Position numbers and translations under genes: made by a program
In this document: one piece after another, positions 37,128 to 45,890 of the stretch
How positions within the stretch are numbered: the stretch's first letter is position 1
Layout of the letters: each line of letters opens with the position of its first letter
NCBI RefSeq assembly: GCF_035593305.1
Contig: NZ_CP141615.1
Coordinates: 1,981,722-2,045,721, forward strand
Direction of reading: 5' to 3'
DNA: 64,000 nt
From: Limnochorda sp. L945t
Lineage (GTDB): Bacteria; Bacillota; Limnochordia; Limnochordales; Geochordaceae
Notes under the pieces: model-generated
What the model was told of the DNA's origin: nothing
The model's database searches: none
What the model saw: only the letters and a program-made list of their open reading frames with translations

Positions 37128-37164
37128 CCGGACAAGGAGGCCGCGTCCGCCGTCGCTGCAGCGC

Positions 37165-38313
37165 TCAGGCCACCACCCTGGCCACGAGCTCGCCCGTGCG
37201 CTCCGTCGTAAACCCGCCGGCCAGCTCGAGCTGGCGCCGCAGCGCCCGCAGGCTCAGGGTCGCCAGGAGCTGGCGGACCGGCTCCAGGGTCAACCACTCG
37301 TCGGGGATGGCGACGTCGAAGCGGGCCTCCTGCAGCGGCACGAAGTCGAGGGCATAGGCGGCGGCCACCGCCGCGGGCACGACGCCGGCGTCGGCCGCGC
37401 CTCGAGCCACCTCCCGGGCCACCTCCTGATGGGAGAAGACGACGCGGTCGAGGCCCTGCACGGTTTCACCGGGCACGCCCGCCGCGCGCAGCGCCTCTTC
37501 CAGAAGCGCTCGCGCTCCCGCACCCCTTTCCCGGTTGACCACGCGGACCCCGGGCCGTGCCAGATCCGCGGCCCCTCGCAGCCCCTTGGGGTTGCCGGGC
37601 CAAACCGCCAGCCCCTCCCTCCAGGTCCCGAGGTGGATGAGCGAGACGGCCCGCCCCGGCAAAGCCCGGCGGACGAACGACACGTTGTACTCGCCCGTCG
37701 CCGGGTCCCGCAGATGCACTCCCGCCACGTGCACGAGGCGTTTGGCCAGCATCTCGAGCGCCTGAGTGCTGTTGGCGTGCAGCCACTGTACCCGGAGGCC
37801 CGGGTGCCGTCGCTCGGCCTCCCTCGCCCATAGCCCCAGGGCAGGCGAACAGCCTGCGATGACGACCCCGCGCTCCAGGTCCTCCACGTCGCCACCGACC
37901 AGGCGCACGGCGACCCGACCCTCGCCGCCCGCCTCCTCTCCCTCCTCGACGAGGCCGTCCACCGGCACGACCTCCGTGCGGAAGGCGCGCTCGCCCCCCA
38001 GGGGATAAGCCACCCAGCGCCCTCCTACCCTGGCCAGGCTCACGCGGCCCGAAGCAGGGCGGGCCGGGGGCAGGGCCATGACGGCCTCTACCCGCGGCAC
38101 TTCGTCCTCGAGCCAGAAGAGATCCTCGACCCCGGCGCCCAGCACTCGGGCGATCCGCATGGCCACGGCCACCGACGGCTGGTAGAGCCCGGCTTCGATG
38201 CCTCCGATGGTCTGACGCGTCACCCCGGCCGCCCGGGCCAGCTCCTGCTGGCTGAGGCCCAAGCGGACGCGGGCTTCGCGTACCCCGTTGCGAAGTGGCC
38301 TGGAGCCCTTCAT
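37165..38313 (-). CDS. XRE-type regulator fused to a periplasmic-binding-protein-like domain
   Basis: 382 residues. A helix-turn-helix (LSQQELARAAGVTRQTIGGI, about 20-40) is followed by an antitoxin-like linker and, from about 150, a molybdate-binding-protein-like (PBP_like) domain with GCSPALGLWAREAERRHPG and HANSTQALEMLAKRLVHVAGVH. Such proteins usually sense molybdate or tungstate and control their uptake or cofactor genes. No mod genes are adjacent. It is divergent from argS. Confidence 0.85.
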   Translation of the reverse strand: MKGSRPLRNGVREARVRLGLSQQELARAAGVTRQTIGGIEAGLYQPSVAVAMRIARVLGAGVEDLFWLEDEVPRVEAVMALPPARPASGRVSLARVGGRWVAYPLGGERAFRTEVVPVDGLVEEGEEAGGEGRVAVRLVGGDVEDLERGVVIAGCSPALGLWAREAERRHPGLRVQWLHANSTQALEMLAKRLVHVAGVHLRDPATGEYNVSFVRRALPGRAVSLIHLGTWREGLAVWPGNPKGLRGAADLARPGVRVVNRERGAGARALLEEALRAAGVPGETVQGLDRVVFSHQEVAREVARGAADAGVVPAAVAAAYALDFVPLQEARFDVAIPDEWLTLEPVRQLLATLSLRALRRQLELAGGFTTERTGELVARVVA

Positions 38314-38480
38314 CGCGCTGGCGCCTCCCGCGTGTCAAACAGACTTGCGCACGGCGGGTCCATTGTACCGCTCACCGCCTGCGCCTCCCTGCCGGATGCC
38401 GTCACCGTCTTGACGCTCCTGGAGGGTCGTGGTAGAGAGAAGGCGGCGCCGACGGGTGCAACCGCCAGAGGAGGACTTCC

Positions 38481-40379
38481 GTGACGTTACGCAGCCTCAT
38501 TGCCCGCGAGCTTCACCAGGCCGTCCAACGACTCCTGAGCCAGTCCGGCCTCCGGTGGCCCGATGGCCTCGAGCTCCTCGTCGAGCAACCCGCCCGCGTC
38601 GAGCATGGCGACTACACGAGCAACGTGGCGCTTCAGCTCGCCCGCCACCTGCGGAAGCCCCCGATCCAGATCGCTACGCAGCTGGCCGGCGAGTTGCGGG
38701 GTTTGCCGATGGCTTCCAGGGTGGAGGCGGCGCCGCCGGGCTTCGTCAACATCTGGCTCGACTGGCGCTGGTGGGCGTCCCACGGCATGACGCGCTGGGA
38801 TCCGCCCAAAGAGCGCGCCGCCGAGAAGGTCGTGGTCGAGCACACCTCCATCAACCCCAACAAGGCAGCCCACGTCGGGCACCTTCGCAACGCCTGCATC
38901 GGAGATACCCTCGCCCGGTTGCTGCGCCGCGTCGGCTACCGGGTGGAAGTGCACAACTACATCGACGACCTGGGCAACCAGGTGGCCGATACGGTCGTGG
39001 GGCTCCTGCACGTCCCGGTGAAAGGCCAGTACACCCGCTTCGGGGACTTCTGCTGGGACGTCTACGCCCGGGTCAGCCAGGCGTACGAGCGCGACGAAGG
39101 CCTCAAGGCCCGGAGGGCGGAGGTACTGCACGCGCTCGAGGCGGGAGACAACAACACGGCGTGGTTGGGCCGGCTCGTGGCCGAACACATCGTGCAGGAG
39201 CACGTGGCCGAGATGGGCGCGTTCGGCATCACGTACAACCTGCTGGTCTGGGAGAGCGACATCGTCCGGGAAGGTTTCTGGGCGGCGGCGTTCGAGAAGC
39301 TCAAGCAGTCGCCCCTGTTCGTCAAGGAGACCCAGGGACGCCTCGCCGGGTGCTGGGTGCTCAAGCAGCCCCAGCAGGAGCAAGAAGGCCCGGCCGAGGC
39401 CGCCGCCGGCCGGGAGGAAGAGGCCGACGACGAGCACCTGGCCGACAAGGTGCTGGTGCGTTCCAACGGGGTGCTCACGTACACCGCCAAGGACATCGCC
39501 TACCACCTCTGGAAGTTCGGCCTGTTGGGCAAGGAGTTCCGGTACCGGCGGTTCGCCCAAGGCCTTTGGACCACCGCACCCGACGGCACCGGCCGGCCGT
39601 TCGCCAGGGCCAGGCGCGTGCTCAACGTCATCGACCGGCGCCAGGAGTACCCGCAGGCCATGGTACGCCTGGCGCTGCAGGCGCTCGGGTTTCAGGAGGC
39701 CGCAGGGGCGCTGCACCACGTCTCGTACGGCGTGGTGAGCTTGAGCCCGGCCACGGCCGGCCGGCTGGGCATGGACACCTCGGAAGGACGCTCGTCGTAC
39801 CCCATGTCGGGGCGGCAGGGGATCGGCATCAAGATCCGGGACCTCCTCGACCTTATGGAGGCGTCCATCGACCGGGAGCGCTCGCGGCGGGCAGGGCTGT
39901 CGAGCCGGGCGATTGCGGCGGGCGCCATCCGCTACTTCTTGCTGCGCTACAACCTCGGGACCGAGATCGTCTTCGACATGGACAGCGCCCTCGACGTGCA
40001 CGGCAACACGGGGCCCTACTTGATGTACGCCCACGCCCGGGCGGCGGGAATCTTGCGCAAGGCCGGGCTGGAGAGCCGGGCGATGCCGCCGGAGCCGCGC
40101 CGGATGCCGGAGGTCTCCGAGGTGGAGCGGGCGCTCTTGCGCCACCTGGCCGACTGGCCGGACACGCTCGAGGCGGCGGCGGAGGGGTTCAACCCGACGC
40201 TGGTGACGGGGTACGCCTACGAGCTGGCGCAGCGTTTCACCGACTTTTACGAAAACTTGCCGGTGCTGAAGGCGCCAGAGAGCGAGCGGCCCTTCCGGAT
40301 CTGGCTCGTGGCGCTTTCCCGAGCCGTGCTGGCCGACGCCCTGGGCGTGCTGGGGCTGCCGGCGCCCGAGCGTATGTGA
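38481..40379 (+). CDS. argS: arginine--tRNA ligase
   Basis: 632 residues from a GTG with GGAGG 8 bases upstream. The class I HIGH motif is HVGH (131-134) in NPNKAAHVGHLRNACIGD. YTAKDIAYHLWK and the C-terminal anticodon-binding helices (FTDFYENLPVLKA) are typical. An acidic insertion rich in Glu and Ala lies at about 293-320, just before the second catalytic part, and is not part of the usual core. Confidence 0.95.
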   Translation: MTLRSLIARELHQAVQRLLSQSGLRWPDGLELLVEQPARVEHGDYTSNVALQLARHLRKPPIQIATQLAGELRGLPMASRVEAAPPGFVNIWLDWRWWASHGMTRWDPPKERAAEKVVVEHTSINPNKAAHVGHLRNACIGDTLARLLRRVGYRVEVHNYIDDLGNQVADTVVGLLHVPVKGQYTRFGDFCWDVYARVSQAYERDEGLKARRAEVLHALEAGDNNTAWLGRLVAEHIVQEHVAEMGAFGITYNLLVWESDIVREGFWAAAFEKLKQSPLFVKETQGRLAGCWVLKQPQQEQEGPAEAAAGREEEADDEHLADKVLVRSNGVLTYTAKDIAYHLWKFGLLGKEFRYRRFAQGLWTTAPDGTGRPFARARRVLNVIDRRQEYPQAMVRLALQALGFQEAAGALHHVSYGVVSLSPATAGRLGMDTSEGRSSYPMSGRQGIGIKIRDLLDLMEASIDRERSRRAGLSSRAIAAGAIRYFLLRYNLGTEIVFDMDSALDVHGNTGPYLMYAHARAAGILRKAGLESRAMPPEPRRMPEVSEVERALLRHLADWPDTLEAAAEGFNPTLVTGYAYELAQRFTDFYENLPVLKAPESERPFRIWLVALSRAVLADALGVLGLPAPERM

Positions 40380-40499
40380 GCGGGCCGGCCCCCGGATGAC
40401 CGCAGCCACTGGGCAGACAGGGGCGCCGTCCTCGATTTCGCTGCGGTCATCGGAGGCGGCCACATCCTGGACTTCGGGCCCGGAGACGGCTGGCCTTCG

Positions 40500-41297
40500 T
40501 TGCTCGTGGCGCCCTTCGTCCGGGGCGTGGTCGGCGTGGATGCCTCCCGGCGCCGGGTGGCCGTCTGCCGGGCAAACGCCCGCCGCCTCGGGATCTCTAA
40601 CGCGCAGTTCGTTCACGTGCCGGCGGGAGCGGCGCTCCCGTTCTCGGACGCCAGCTTCGACGGTGCCACGGCCGCCTCGTCCATCGAGCAGTCTCCCAAT
40701 CCACAGGCCGTCCTGCGAGAGCTTTACCGGGTGCTGCGCCCCGGGGGGAGGCTCCGCATCTATTATGAAGCGCTCCACCGCTATCGAGGTGGACGGGAGC
40801 GCGAGCTTTACGTATGGGCCCCTTCAGAGCGGGTGACCCACGTGGTGCTCTACGATCGCCAGATCGAGCGTGAGACGGTGGTGCACCTCGGCCTGCGGCT
40901 CCAGGCTCCCTCTGAAGAGGTCCTCCACATGCTGCTCTCCGGCACTCGAAGTGGAGCGCTCACCATTCCGGCCTCCGGCACCACCTTGCCTGCGGATCTC
41001 CTCACGGAGGAAGGGTGGAAACGCATTCGAGGGCTCGTCGCCGAGGCGGTTACCTGTACCCTGGTGCAGCCCGGGTGCCGGACGCTCTGCAGATGGCTCG
41101 CGGAGGTTGGGTTTCACGGCGTGACTGCCACGCACGGCGGAAGGACGTTTGCCGCCCGGGTGTTCGACGAACTTTCACCTGCCTCCCGCCCCCGCACGCT
41201 CCCGGACATCGACGCGCTCCTCGGCCCGGCCGTACGTGCCGTGGTCCGCATGGAAGCCCCCGAACATCTCCAGGCACCCATCACGGCGATCAAATGA
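40500..41297 (+). CDS. class I SAM-dependent methyltransferase (start unresolved)
   Basis: From the TTG at 40500 there are 265 residues, including motif II/III-like VGVDASRRRVAVCRANARRLG and LRPGGRLRIYYEAL. But the SAM-binding motif I (ILDFGPGDGW) and about 20 coding-like residues before it (HWADRGAVLDFAAVIGGG) lie upstream in the same frame, with no ATG, GTG or TTG back to the argS stop at 40379. An ATG at 40396 is one frame off. Either a base is missing or a rare start codon is used. The methyl acceptor is unknown. Confidence 0.7.
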   Translation: MLVAPFVRGVVGVDASRRRVAVCRANARRLGISNAQFVHVPAGAALPFSDASFDGATAASSIEQSPNPQAVLRELYRVLRPGGRLRIYYEALHRYRGGRERELYVWAPSERVTHVVLYDRQIERETVVHLGLRLQAPSEEVLHMLLSGTRSGALTIPASGTTLPADLLTEEGWKRIRGLVAEAVTCTLVQPGCRTLCRWLAEVGFHGVTATHGGRTFAARVFDELSPASRPRTLPDIDALLGPAVRAVVRMEAPEHLQAPITAIK

Positions 41298-41301
41298 GAC
41301 G

Positions 41302-41547
41302 GTGCCCAAACTGGCCACCGGGGACTTGCAGGGTCGTGCCTACGTCTACAACGCGCGGATCGCCCGCGAGCAGGCCGCCCGGCGCAGCCTCCGAGAGTGG
41401 ATCCAGCGCTACTGGGGTGGGGCCGTGGTGCCCGCGGTGAGCATGATGCTCGGGGGCGAGAAGCTCCGGCGAGAGGACGTGGAGGCGCTGCACGAGCTGG
41501 TCGAACGCCTGGCTCCCGAGGAGGGTACGCCGCATGACGACCACTGA
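41302..41547 (+). pseudogene. truncated BlaI/MecI/CopY-type repressor (C-terminal half)
   Basis: 81 residues from a GTG. GRAYVYNARIAREQAARRSL, then VPAVSMMLGGEKLRREDVEALHELVERL matches the dimerisation half of BlaI-type repressors. The DNA-binding winged helix is absent, because the sequence upstream is the methyltransferase end. Probably nonfunctional. Confidence 0.6.
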
Positions 41548-41736
41548 GGCTTCCACGCTGCTGCTGGCCGTCGCCTCTTCGAGGCCCTTCGGCAGCCGTC
41601 CATACCTCGGGATGGCTCCAGGTAGCACGAAACCCGTTCAGCCTCGTACGCCTGGGTTTCTGGGTGGTCGGGCTCCTGGCCCTCCACCTCTTCGCGCAGC
41701 GGCTTTGCCGTGGGAGCCTTTCATGCTAGGATGGGC
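41534..41736 (+). pseudogene. relic of a BlaR1/M56-type membrane protein
   Basis: The ATG at 41534 begins MTTTEASTLLLAVASS, and after a frame change the sequence reads NPFSLVRLGFWVVGLLALHL, a membrane helix typical of the start of BlaR1/M56 sensors, then a stop near 41.73 kb. BlaI-BlaR1 gene order would explain both fragments. Confidence 0.4.
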
Positions 41737-41767
41737 TCGCCGGGGCTCGGACGGCAAGGGGGGGCCC

Positions 41768-42265
41768 ATGGTGCCTGTGGATGCGGAGGAGTACCGGCGG
41801 TGGTTCGGGCAGAGCGCCCACACGCTCCAGTCGGCCACGCGCGACGCTGAGGAAGCTGACTACGGGTGGGCCTGCTTCAAAGCCCAACAGGCCGCGGAAT
41901 ACGCCGTGAAGGCTCTACTCCGGGCGGTCGGAGACCCGGCGGTGGGCCGCTCCCTGGTCAAGCTGACCGAGACGCTCGAGGCCCGTCCCGGCATCCCCGT
42001 TCCCGAGGAACTCCGCCAGGCAGCGCGAACGCTCGACAGGCACTATATCCCGCCACGTTACCCGGACGCTTACCCCAGCGGAATGCCGTACGAGTTCTAC
42101 GATCAGCCGACGGCCTGCGAAGCCCTCGAGAGCGCCAGGCGGATCGCCGCGTTCGTCCGTGACCAGGCTCTGGCGCTGGGGATACCGCCCGATCACCCCT
42201 CCAGCCACGGGACGGAGTCGAGCCCGCCGCCCGGGTCAGGGCAGACAGCGGAGGGAACGCCATGA
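41768..42265 (+). CDS. HEPN-domain protein
   Basis: 165 residues, helical. ACFKAQQAAEYAVKALL (about 36-52) and RTLDRHYIPPRYPDAYPSG (about 88-106) are classic HEPN signatures, with an R-x4-H pair in the latter. HEPN proteins are often RNases or partners of minimal nucleotidyltransferases. It overlaps the nucleotidyltransferase gene by four bases. Start ATG at 41768 follows an AAGGGGGG site at short spacing. Confidence 0.78.
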   Translation: MVPVDAEEYRRWFGQSAHTLQSATRDAEEADYGWACFKAQQAAEYAVKALLRAVGDPAVGRSLVKLTETLEARPGIPVPEELRQAARTLDRHYIPPRYPDAYPSGMPYEFYDQPTACEALESARRIAAFVRDQALALGIPPDHPSSHGTESSPPPGSGQTAEGTP

Positions 42266-42681
42266 ACGGTGCCGCGACGGTGCATCCGGCGCTGCGGCGG
42301 CGCATCGAGGAGCAGGAGCGCCTGCTCGAGGTCGCCCGGCATTATGCCTGCAAGTTGGCCGAGACCCTGGCAGTGCGATGGGCGGTCGTGGCAGGGTCAG
42401 TGGCGCGCGGGGACTTCCACGACGGCTCCGACATCGACGTGCTGGTGGTGAGTGACGCTTTACCATCGGAGCCCCTGAGGCGCGCGAAGGTGCTGTTTGA
42501 GGTCGCCGAGGGCGGAGTGGAGCCCAAAGGCCTGACACTGGCAGAGGTGAAGCGCGAGATCCACCGGCGCAATCCTCTCGTGCTCGAGGCCCTTGCCAGC
42601 GGTATGGTGGTCTATCCGCAGGGAACCTCGCTCGATGAATTTCGCCGCGACGTGGGGGCGCCCTCGGCCGACGACGCGTGA
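42262..42681 (+). CDS. minimal nucleotidyltransferase (MNT)
   Basis: 139 residues with GS at 45-46 and the metal pair D57/D59 in GSVARGDFHDGSDIDVLVV. It follows the HEPN gene in an ATGA overlap, the reverse of the order at 19 kb. The two likely form a toxin-antitoxin-like pair. Confidence 0.8.
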   Translation: MNGAATVHPALRRRIEEQERLLEVARHYACKLAETLAVRWAVVAGSVARGDFHDGSDIDVLVVSDALPSEPLRRAKVLFEVAEGGVEPKGLTLAEVKREIHRRNPLVLEALASGMVVYPQGTSLDEFRRDVGAPSADDA

Positions 42682-42727
42682 GGCGAACTGGGCCAGGCGT
42701 CGCAGCCTCGCAGAAAGGTCGCTCTGG

Positions 42728-42881
42728 TGGCCGGGTGCGCTCCACCCAGAGCCGAGCATACATCCGAACGGTAAGTAAGGTCGAAAGGTAAGACAGGGAC
42801 CGTCTCCAGAATGGCCTCCACGAACGCCTCCCGCCGAGCTGTCCGTACCGAGGAATCGGCCCGACGGACGCCGGCCAGCGT
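42728..42881 (-). pseudogene. relic of a VapC (PIN) toxin
   Basis: One frame reads TLAGVRRADSSVRTARREAF followed by VEAILETVPVLPFDL, and the next frame continues VRMYARLWVERTRP. Together they match the middle of VapC toxins (the VLPFD aspartate strand and following helix). A frameshift near 42770 and missing ends show decay. Confidence 0.5.
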
Positions 42882-42970
42882 TGGGCCATCGGAGCGCTTC
42901 TGCCGGCGGTTGAGTGGCCTGGATTTGCCCGAGGTCATCGCCAAAGCCCTCGCCAGGCAACTTGAGATGA

Positions 42971-43015
42971 GCGTACACGGCTCAGGATGTCCGAGAGATT
43001 CTTGGCCAGTTCGGT
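42971..43015 (-). pseudogene. relic of a Phd/VapB-type antitoxin
   Basis: TELAKNLSDILSRVR matches the DNA-binding start of Phd/YefM-type antitoxins (xELAKNLSDILNRV). It lies upstream of the VapC relic on the same strand, as in vapBC operons, with the intervening part deleted. Confidence 0.45.
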
Positions 43016-43162
43016 TCTCAGGCACGGAGGCGCTGTTGCTATCCTTCCGCACAGCGCGGTCCCGTGTTCCGTGGCAGCAGCGAGGTGGCTGGCAGGAACA
43101 ATCTGATGCCACCCAGGTCGAAAGGCAAGGCACAGGAGGGCAGGGTGGCACAACTTGGAACC

Positions 43163-43186
43163 TGGCACCCCCACCAGGGTTTGAAC
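43163..43186. repeat. partial tRNA-Glu 3' end copy (candidate att site)
   Basis: TGGCACCCCCACC (43163-43175) is identical to 45891-45903, the CCA end and acceptor strand of tRNA-Glu. The next 11 bases match at 8 positions, covering the T-loop (GTTCAAAC on the reverse strand). This looks like a duplicated tRNA end left by integration. Confidence 0.45.
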
Positions 43187-43285
43187 TTCTCGCGTTTCAG
43201 CGGCGTCTTCTTCGTGTGTCCGCGTAGTTGGGCATGCGACGCCCCGGGATGCTTCCCGGATGCTTGAGCGGTGCGCAGCACCGGG

Positions 43286-43570
43286 TCATGGTTGCTGCGC
43301 CTTTTCCCTCCGTAGGCGCTCGAGGATCCAAACTCGGGCCAGCGTGCCAGCCCCGAGGCCGTAGCGGGCGGCAATCCGGCCCAAGGCCTCCATGTCCTGC
43401 TGCGCCAGACGCACCGAGAGGAGTCGCCTCTTGCGCACCACCTCCACTGGCTCATTGACGGGCTCCAGTTGGTCCCAGTAGTCCGCCACCGAATGGGCGT
43501 CCCAAAAGGCCGCTTCTTCTTCGGCGGACTCGAAGGCAGGCAGGGGCTTTTCCCGCGTTTTGCGCGCCAT
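43286..43570 (-). CDS. CopG/BrnA-type antitoxin
   Basis: 94 residues from the ATG at 43570 with an AAGGGAG site. PAFESAEEEAAFWDAHSVADYW is the typical N-terminal of CopG-antitoxin proteins, and RLLSVRLAQQDMEALGRIAARYG is the ribbon-helix-helix. No BrnT-like toxin is seen upstream, so it is orphaned. A GGTGC-TGC-GCACC hairpin follows the stop. Confidence 0.72.
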   Translation of the reverse strand: MARKTREKPLPAFESAEEEAAFWDAHSVADYWDQLEPVNEPVEVVRKRRLLSVRLAQQDMEALGRIAARYGLGAGTLARVWILERLRREKAQQP

Positions 43571-43704
43571 CAGCTTCTCTCCCTTCGATAAAGTCGGCGT
43601 TCCTCGCCGGAAGGCTATGGTATTCCTCGAGTGCAAGGCGAGGTGCGTTCGCTTCCGGTGAACCCCTGAACCGCCGATAATGAGGGCGAAGGAGGGTGGA
43701 CCCC

Positions 43705-44256
43705 ATGGCGTGGGGCCGGCGAGCGGAACCCCGGCGGTTCTGGGTGGAAGAAGTGGTGCCGGGTGCATTGGCGCGCCGGCGCTGGAGACGGTGGCGCATG
43801 CGTACCAGCGCCGTGTTTGGCGCCGTGCAGGCGGCCAGCGGATGGGCGGCCCATGTGGCTGCCGTCGCTGGACTGGCGGGCCTCCTGGCGCTACTGGTGC
43901 GGCCGTTAGGCGGCCGAGGCATTTTCCCGCCTCGCACTGTGTTACAGGACGTAGGGCTGGTGCTCACGGCGCTTGGGGTGGCGAGCTTTGTCCTGCTGTT
44001 TGGCCTCTATGCGTTGACTGGGCGGTTGAAGAGATGGCTGGACAGCTCGGAGCCTCTGAGCGCCGGCGTTCGGCGGCTTGCCCGGGCGCTCCTGAAGGGG
44101 CTGCTGGTCGAGCTGCCCCTGGCGGTCGTGGCGGCCGTGCTTTGGTCCATCGTGGGGTTCGTGTACCTTTTGGCCAACCTTCCGAGCCTCATCGGCCGGG
44201 CTGTGCTGGCGCCGGTGCTGGGGTGGCTTCCGTGGTTGGGGAGGGACGACGCGTAG
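43705..44256 (+). CDS. hypothetical membrane protein
   Basis: 183 residues from an ATG with GGAGG 9 bases upstream. A basic N-terminus of about 35 residues is followed by helices at about 45-67, 85-108 and 130-160. No family is recognised. The good ribosome site supports expression. Confidence 0.55.
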   Translation: MAWGRRAEPRRFWVEEVVPGALARRRWRRWRMRTSAVFGAVQAASGWAAHVAAVAGLAGLLALLVRPLGGRGIFPPRTVLQDVGLVLTALGVASFVLLFGLYALTGRLKRWLDSSEPLSAGVRRLARALLKGLLVELPLAVVAAVLWSIVGFVYLLANLPSLIGRAVLAPVLGWLPWLGRDDA

Positions 44257-44286
44257 GCGGCGGGGCTCACCCCGCCGCCTGGCTTG

Positions 44287-44595
44287 TCACGGACGGGAGG
44301 AAGGCGTTGGCTCCAGTCGTCGTGCCAAAGTGTCCACGTCCCGGCGAACGCCCACTACTTCGGTTTGCACGCGGGCGATGTCGGCCCGGATGTTCCCGAT
44401 CACCTGGGTGAGCTTCAGCTCGAGGCTTGCTATGTCGTGGCGGACTTTTTCCTGAAACTCCGTGAAGCCGCGGGCCAGGCGGTCCACCGTCTTTTCGAGC
44501 CGCCCCACCATGCGGATGATGACTTGGAGGCTCACCCCGAGCAATGTGACGACCGCGGCGCCGAGGATGCTGGCGAGCAGCGTCGTGGCGTTCAT
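44287..44595 (-). CDS. small membrane-anchored coiled-coil protein
   Basis: 102 residues, GGGAGG 5 bases before the ATG. An N-terminal helix (TLLASILGAAVVTLLGVSLQ) precedes a long amphipathic coiled coil (about 30-95). Similar small proteins occur in phage and integrative elements. Its start overlaps the upstream small frame by four bases. Confidence 0.55.
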   Translation of the reverse strand: MNATTLLASILGAAVVTLLGVSLQVIIRMVGRLEKTVDRLARGFTEFQEKVRHDIASLELKLTQVIGNIRADIARVQTEVVGVRRDVDTLARRLEPTPSSRP

Positions 44596-44831
44596 GGCTG
44601 CCTCCCATCTGCTATAAGTGTAGCGCGCGTGGAATGGTCACGCCAAGGGCAGGGTCGCGGCAGCGTTTCCCACTCCCGCGCCGCGACCCACTGCCAAGCC
44701 CCGTCGTCGAAGCGCACAAGCAAGCGCCGGACCGGAAGCCCCTGGTAGAGCACGGCCGTGCCGCGCCGCCCGTCGCCTCGCCGGCGGCTCCTGCGGAGGC
44801 GGTAGGGAACCTGTTCGGTAGGATAGAGCAT
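44592..44831 (-). CDS. small hypothetical protein
   Basis: 79 residues: YRLRRSRRRGDGRRGTAVLY then VRRLLVRFDDGAWQWVAAREW. It is coupled (ATGA) to the coiled-coil gene, which argues that it is real, but its ribosome site is weak. Unknown function. Confidence 0.35.
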   Translation of the reverse strand: MLYPTEQVPYRLRRSRRRGDGRRGTAVLYQGLPVRRLLVRFDDGAWQWVAAREWETLPRPCPWRDHSTRATLIADGRQP

Positions 44832-45876
44832 GGGGATCTGCCCCCCGGCCGTGCTGCGCCGGATCTTTGCCTGGCGCCTGGAGGGCCGCTCATACCAGTG
44901 GATCCGGGATCGGCTGAACGCGGAGGGCGTGCCGGCTCCCCGTGGCACTCGCTGGCGCAACAGCACCCTGCACACCCTGCTGGGCGAGGATTACATCCTG
45001 ACCTACGCGGGATACGGGGTGTGGAATAAGCACTACCGCAAGGGGCCAAGACCGCGTGGTGTTCGGTACAAGCCCCGAGAGGAGTGGATCGTTGAGCCCC
45101 GAGCACACCCCGCCATCATCGACGAGGAGACGGCGGACCGCCTGATCGCGCTGGCCCGGCAGACCAGGGAGCACTACGAGACAGGGCGAGGCCGGAAGGG
45201 GGCGGGGAGCACGTATCTCCTCACGGGAGAGAACCTCGATGGGGAGCCCATCTTTCGCTGCGCGGCGTGTGGCGGTCACCTCATCGGTTCGGCCAACGGG
45301 TCAGGGGGAAAGCGCCGGCGGAAGTACGTGTGCGCCGAAGCTCGGTACTCGGGGGGCTGCGAGACCGTTTGGGTGGACGCGGAGCGCCTGGAAGCGGCCG
45401 TGCTGGACTATCTGCGCCGACACTACCTGACGGCTGATTTCGCGCGAGCCGTTGCGGAGGAGGTGCGTCGCCGACAGGCTGCGCAGAATGACGACGACCC
45501 GGCTGCGGAGCTTCGTCGGCGCCTGCGAGAAACGGAGCGTCAGTTGGCCAACGTGCGCCAGGTCATCCCGGCCGGCGGGGATCCGCAGGCGCTGGCAGCG
45601 GAGCTCAACCGCTTGGTGGCAACGGCTCGGACCTTGCAACAGCAGATCGCGGCGGCCGAACAGCGCCGGGCGACACCGACCATCAGCGAGGAACAGGTGC
45701 GGACGTGGCTCGACGAAGCGCTGCGGATCGTCGACGGGACGGATGTAGAGCCTCTTCGGCGCCTTGTGCGCGTTCTTGCGCCGGGCCACCCTCCATCCGT
45801 CCCGCCGGCAGGTGCTGGTGGAGTTCGTGCCGGATCCTCGGGCCGAGTGGCACCCGGCGGCTCTTTTGTGGTCTGA
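44830..45876 (+). pseudogene. decayed large serine recombinase
   Basis: The frame holds the recombinase domain (RLEGRSYQWIRDRLNAEGV, then a zinc ribbon with CAACGG and CAEARYSGGC) and the coiled-coil tail. The N-terminal resolvase catalytic domain with its nucleophile serine is missing. Near 45775 the frame shifts: the natural C-terminus (HPSRRQVLVEFVPDPRAEWH) continues in another frame and runs into tRNA-Glu. It cannot be an active integrase. Confidence 0.75.
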
Positions 45877-45890
45877 GAAACGCGACTTGT

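Larger units (their letters stand above)
42682..43285. other. gene-poor decayed stretch
   Basis: About 600 bases without an intact gene. It contains the VapC and antitoxin relics on the reverse strand and the partial tRNA-Glu 3' end near 43.17 kb. Long frames on the forward strand here have no coding character. Confidence 0.6.

Noticed and set aside
38380..38480. A T-box-like GGGTGCAACCGCC before argS.
   Set aside because: It differs from the conserved T-box core at key bases, and the 167-base gap shared with a divergent gene leaves no room for a full leader and terminator.
42811..43227. A 138-residue forward frame in the decayed region.
   Set aside because: No ribosome site or homology, and the opposite strand holds recognisable VapBC relics. 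Its APPPGFE segment is just the translated tRNA-like end.
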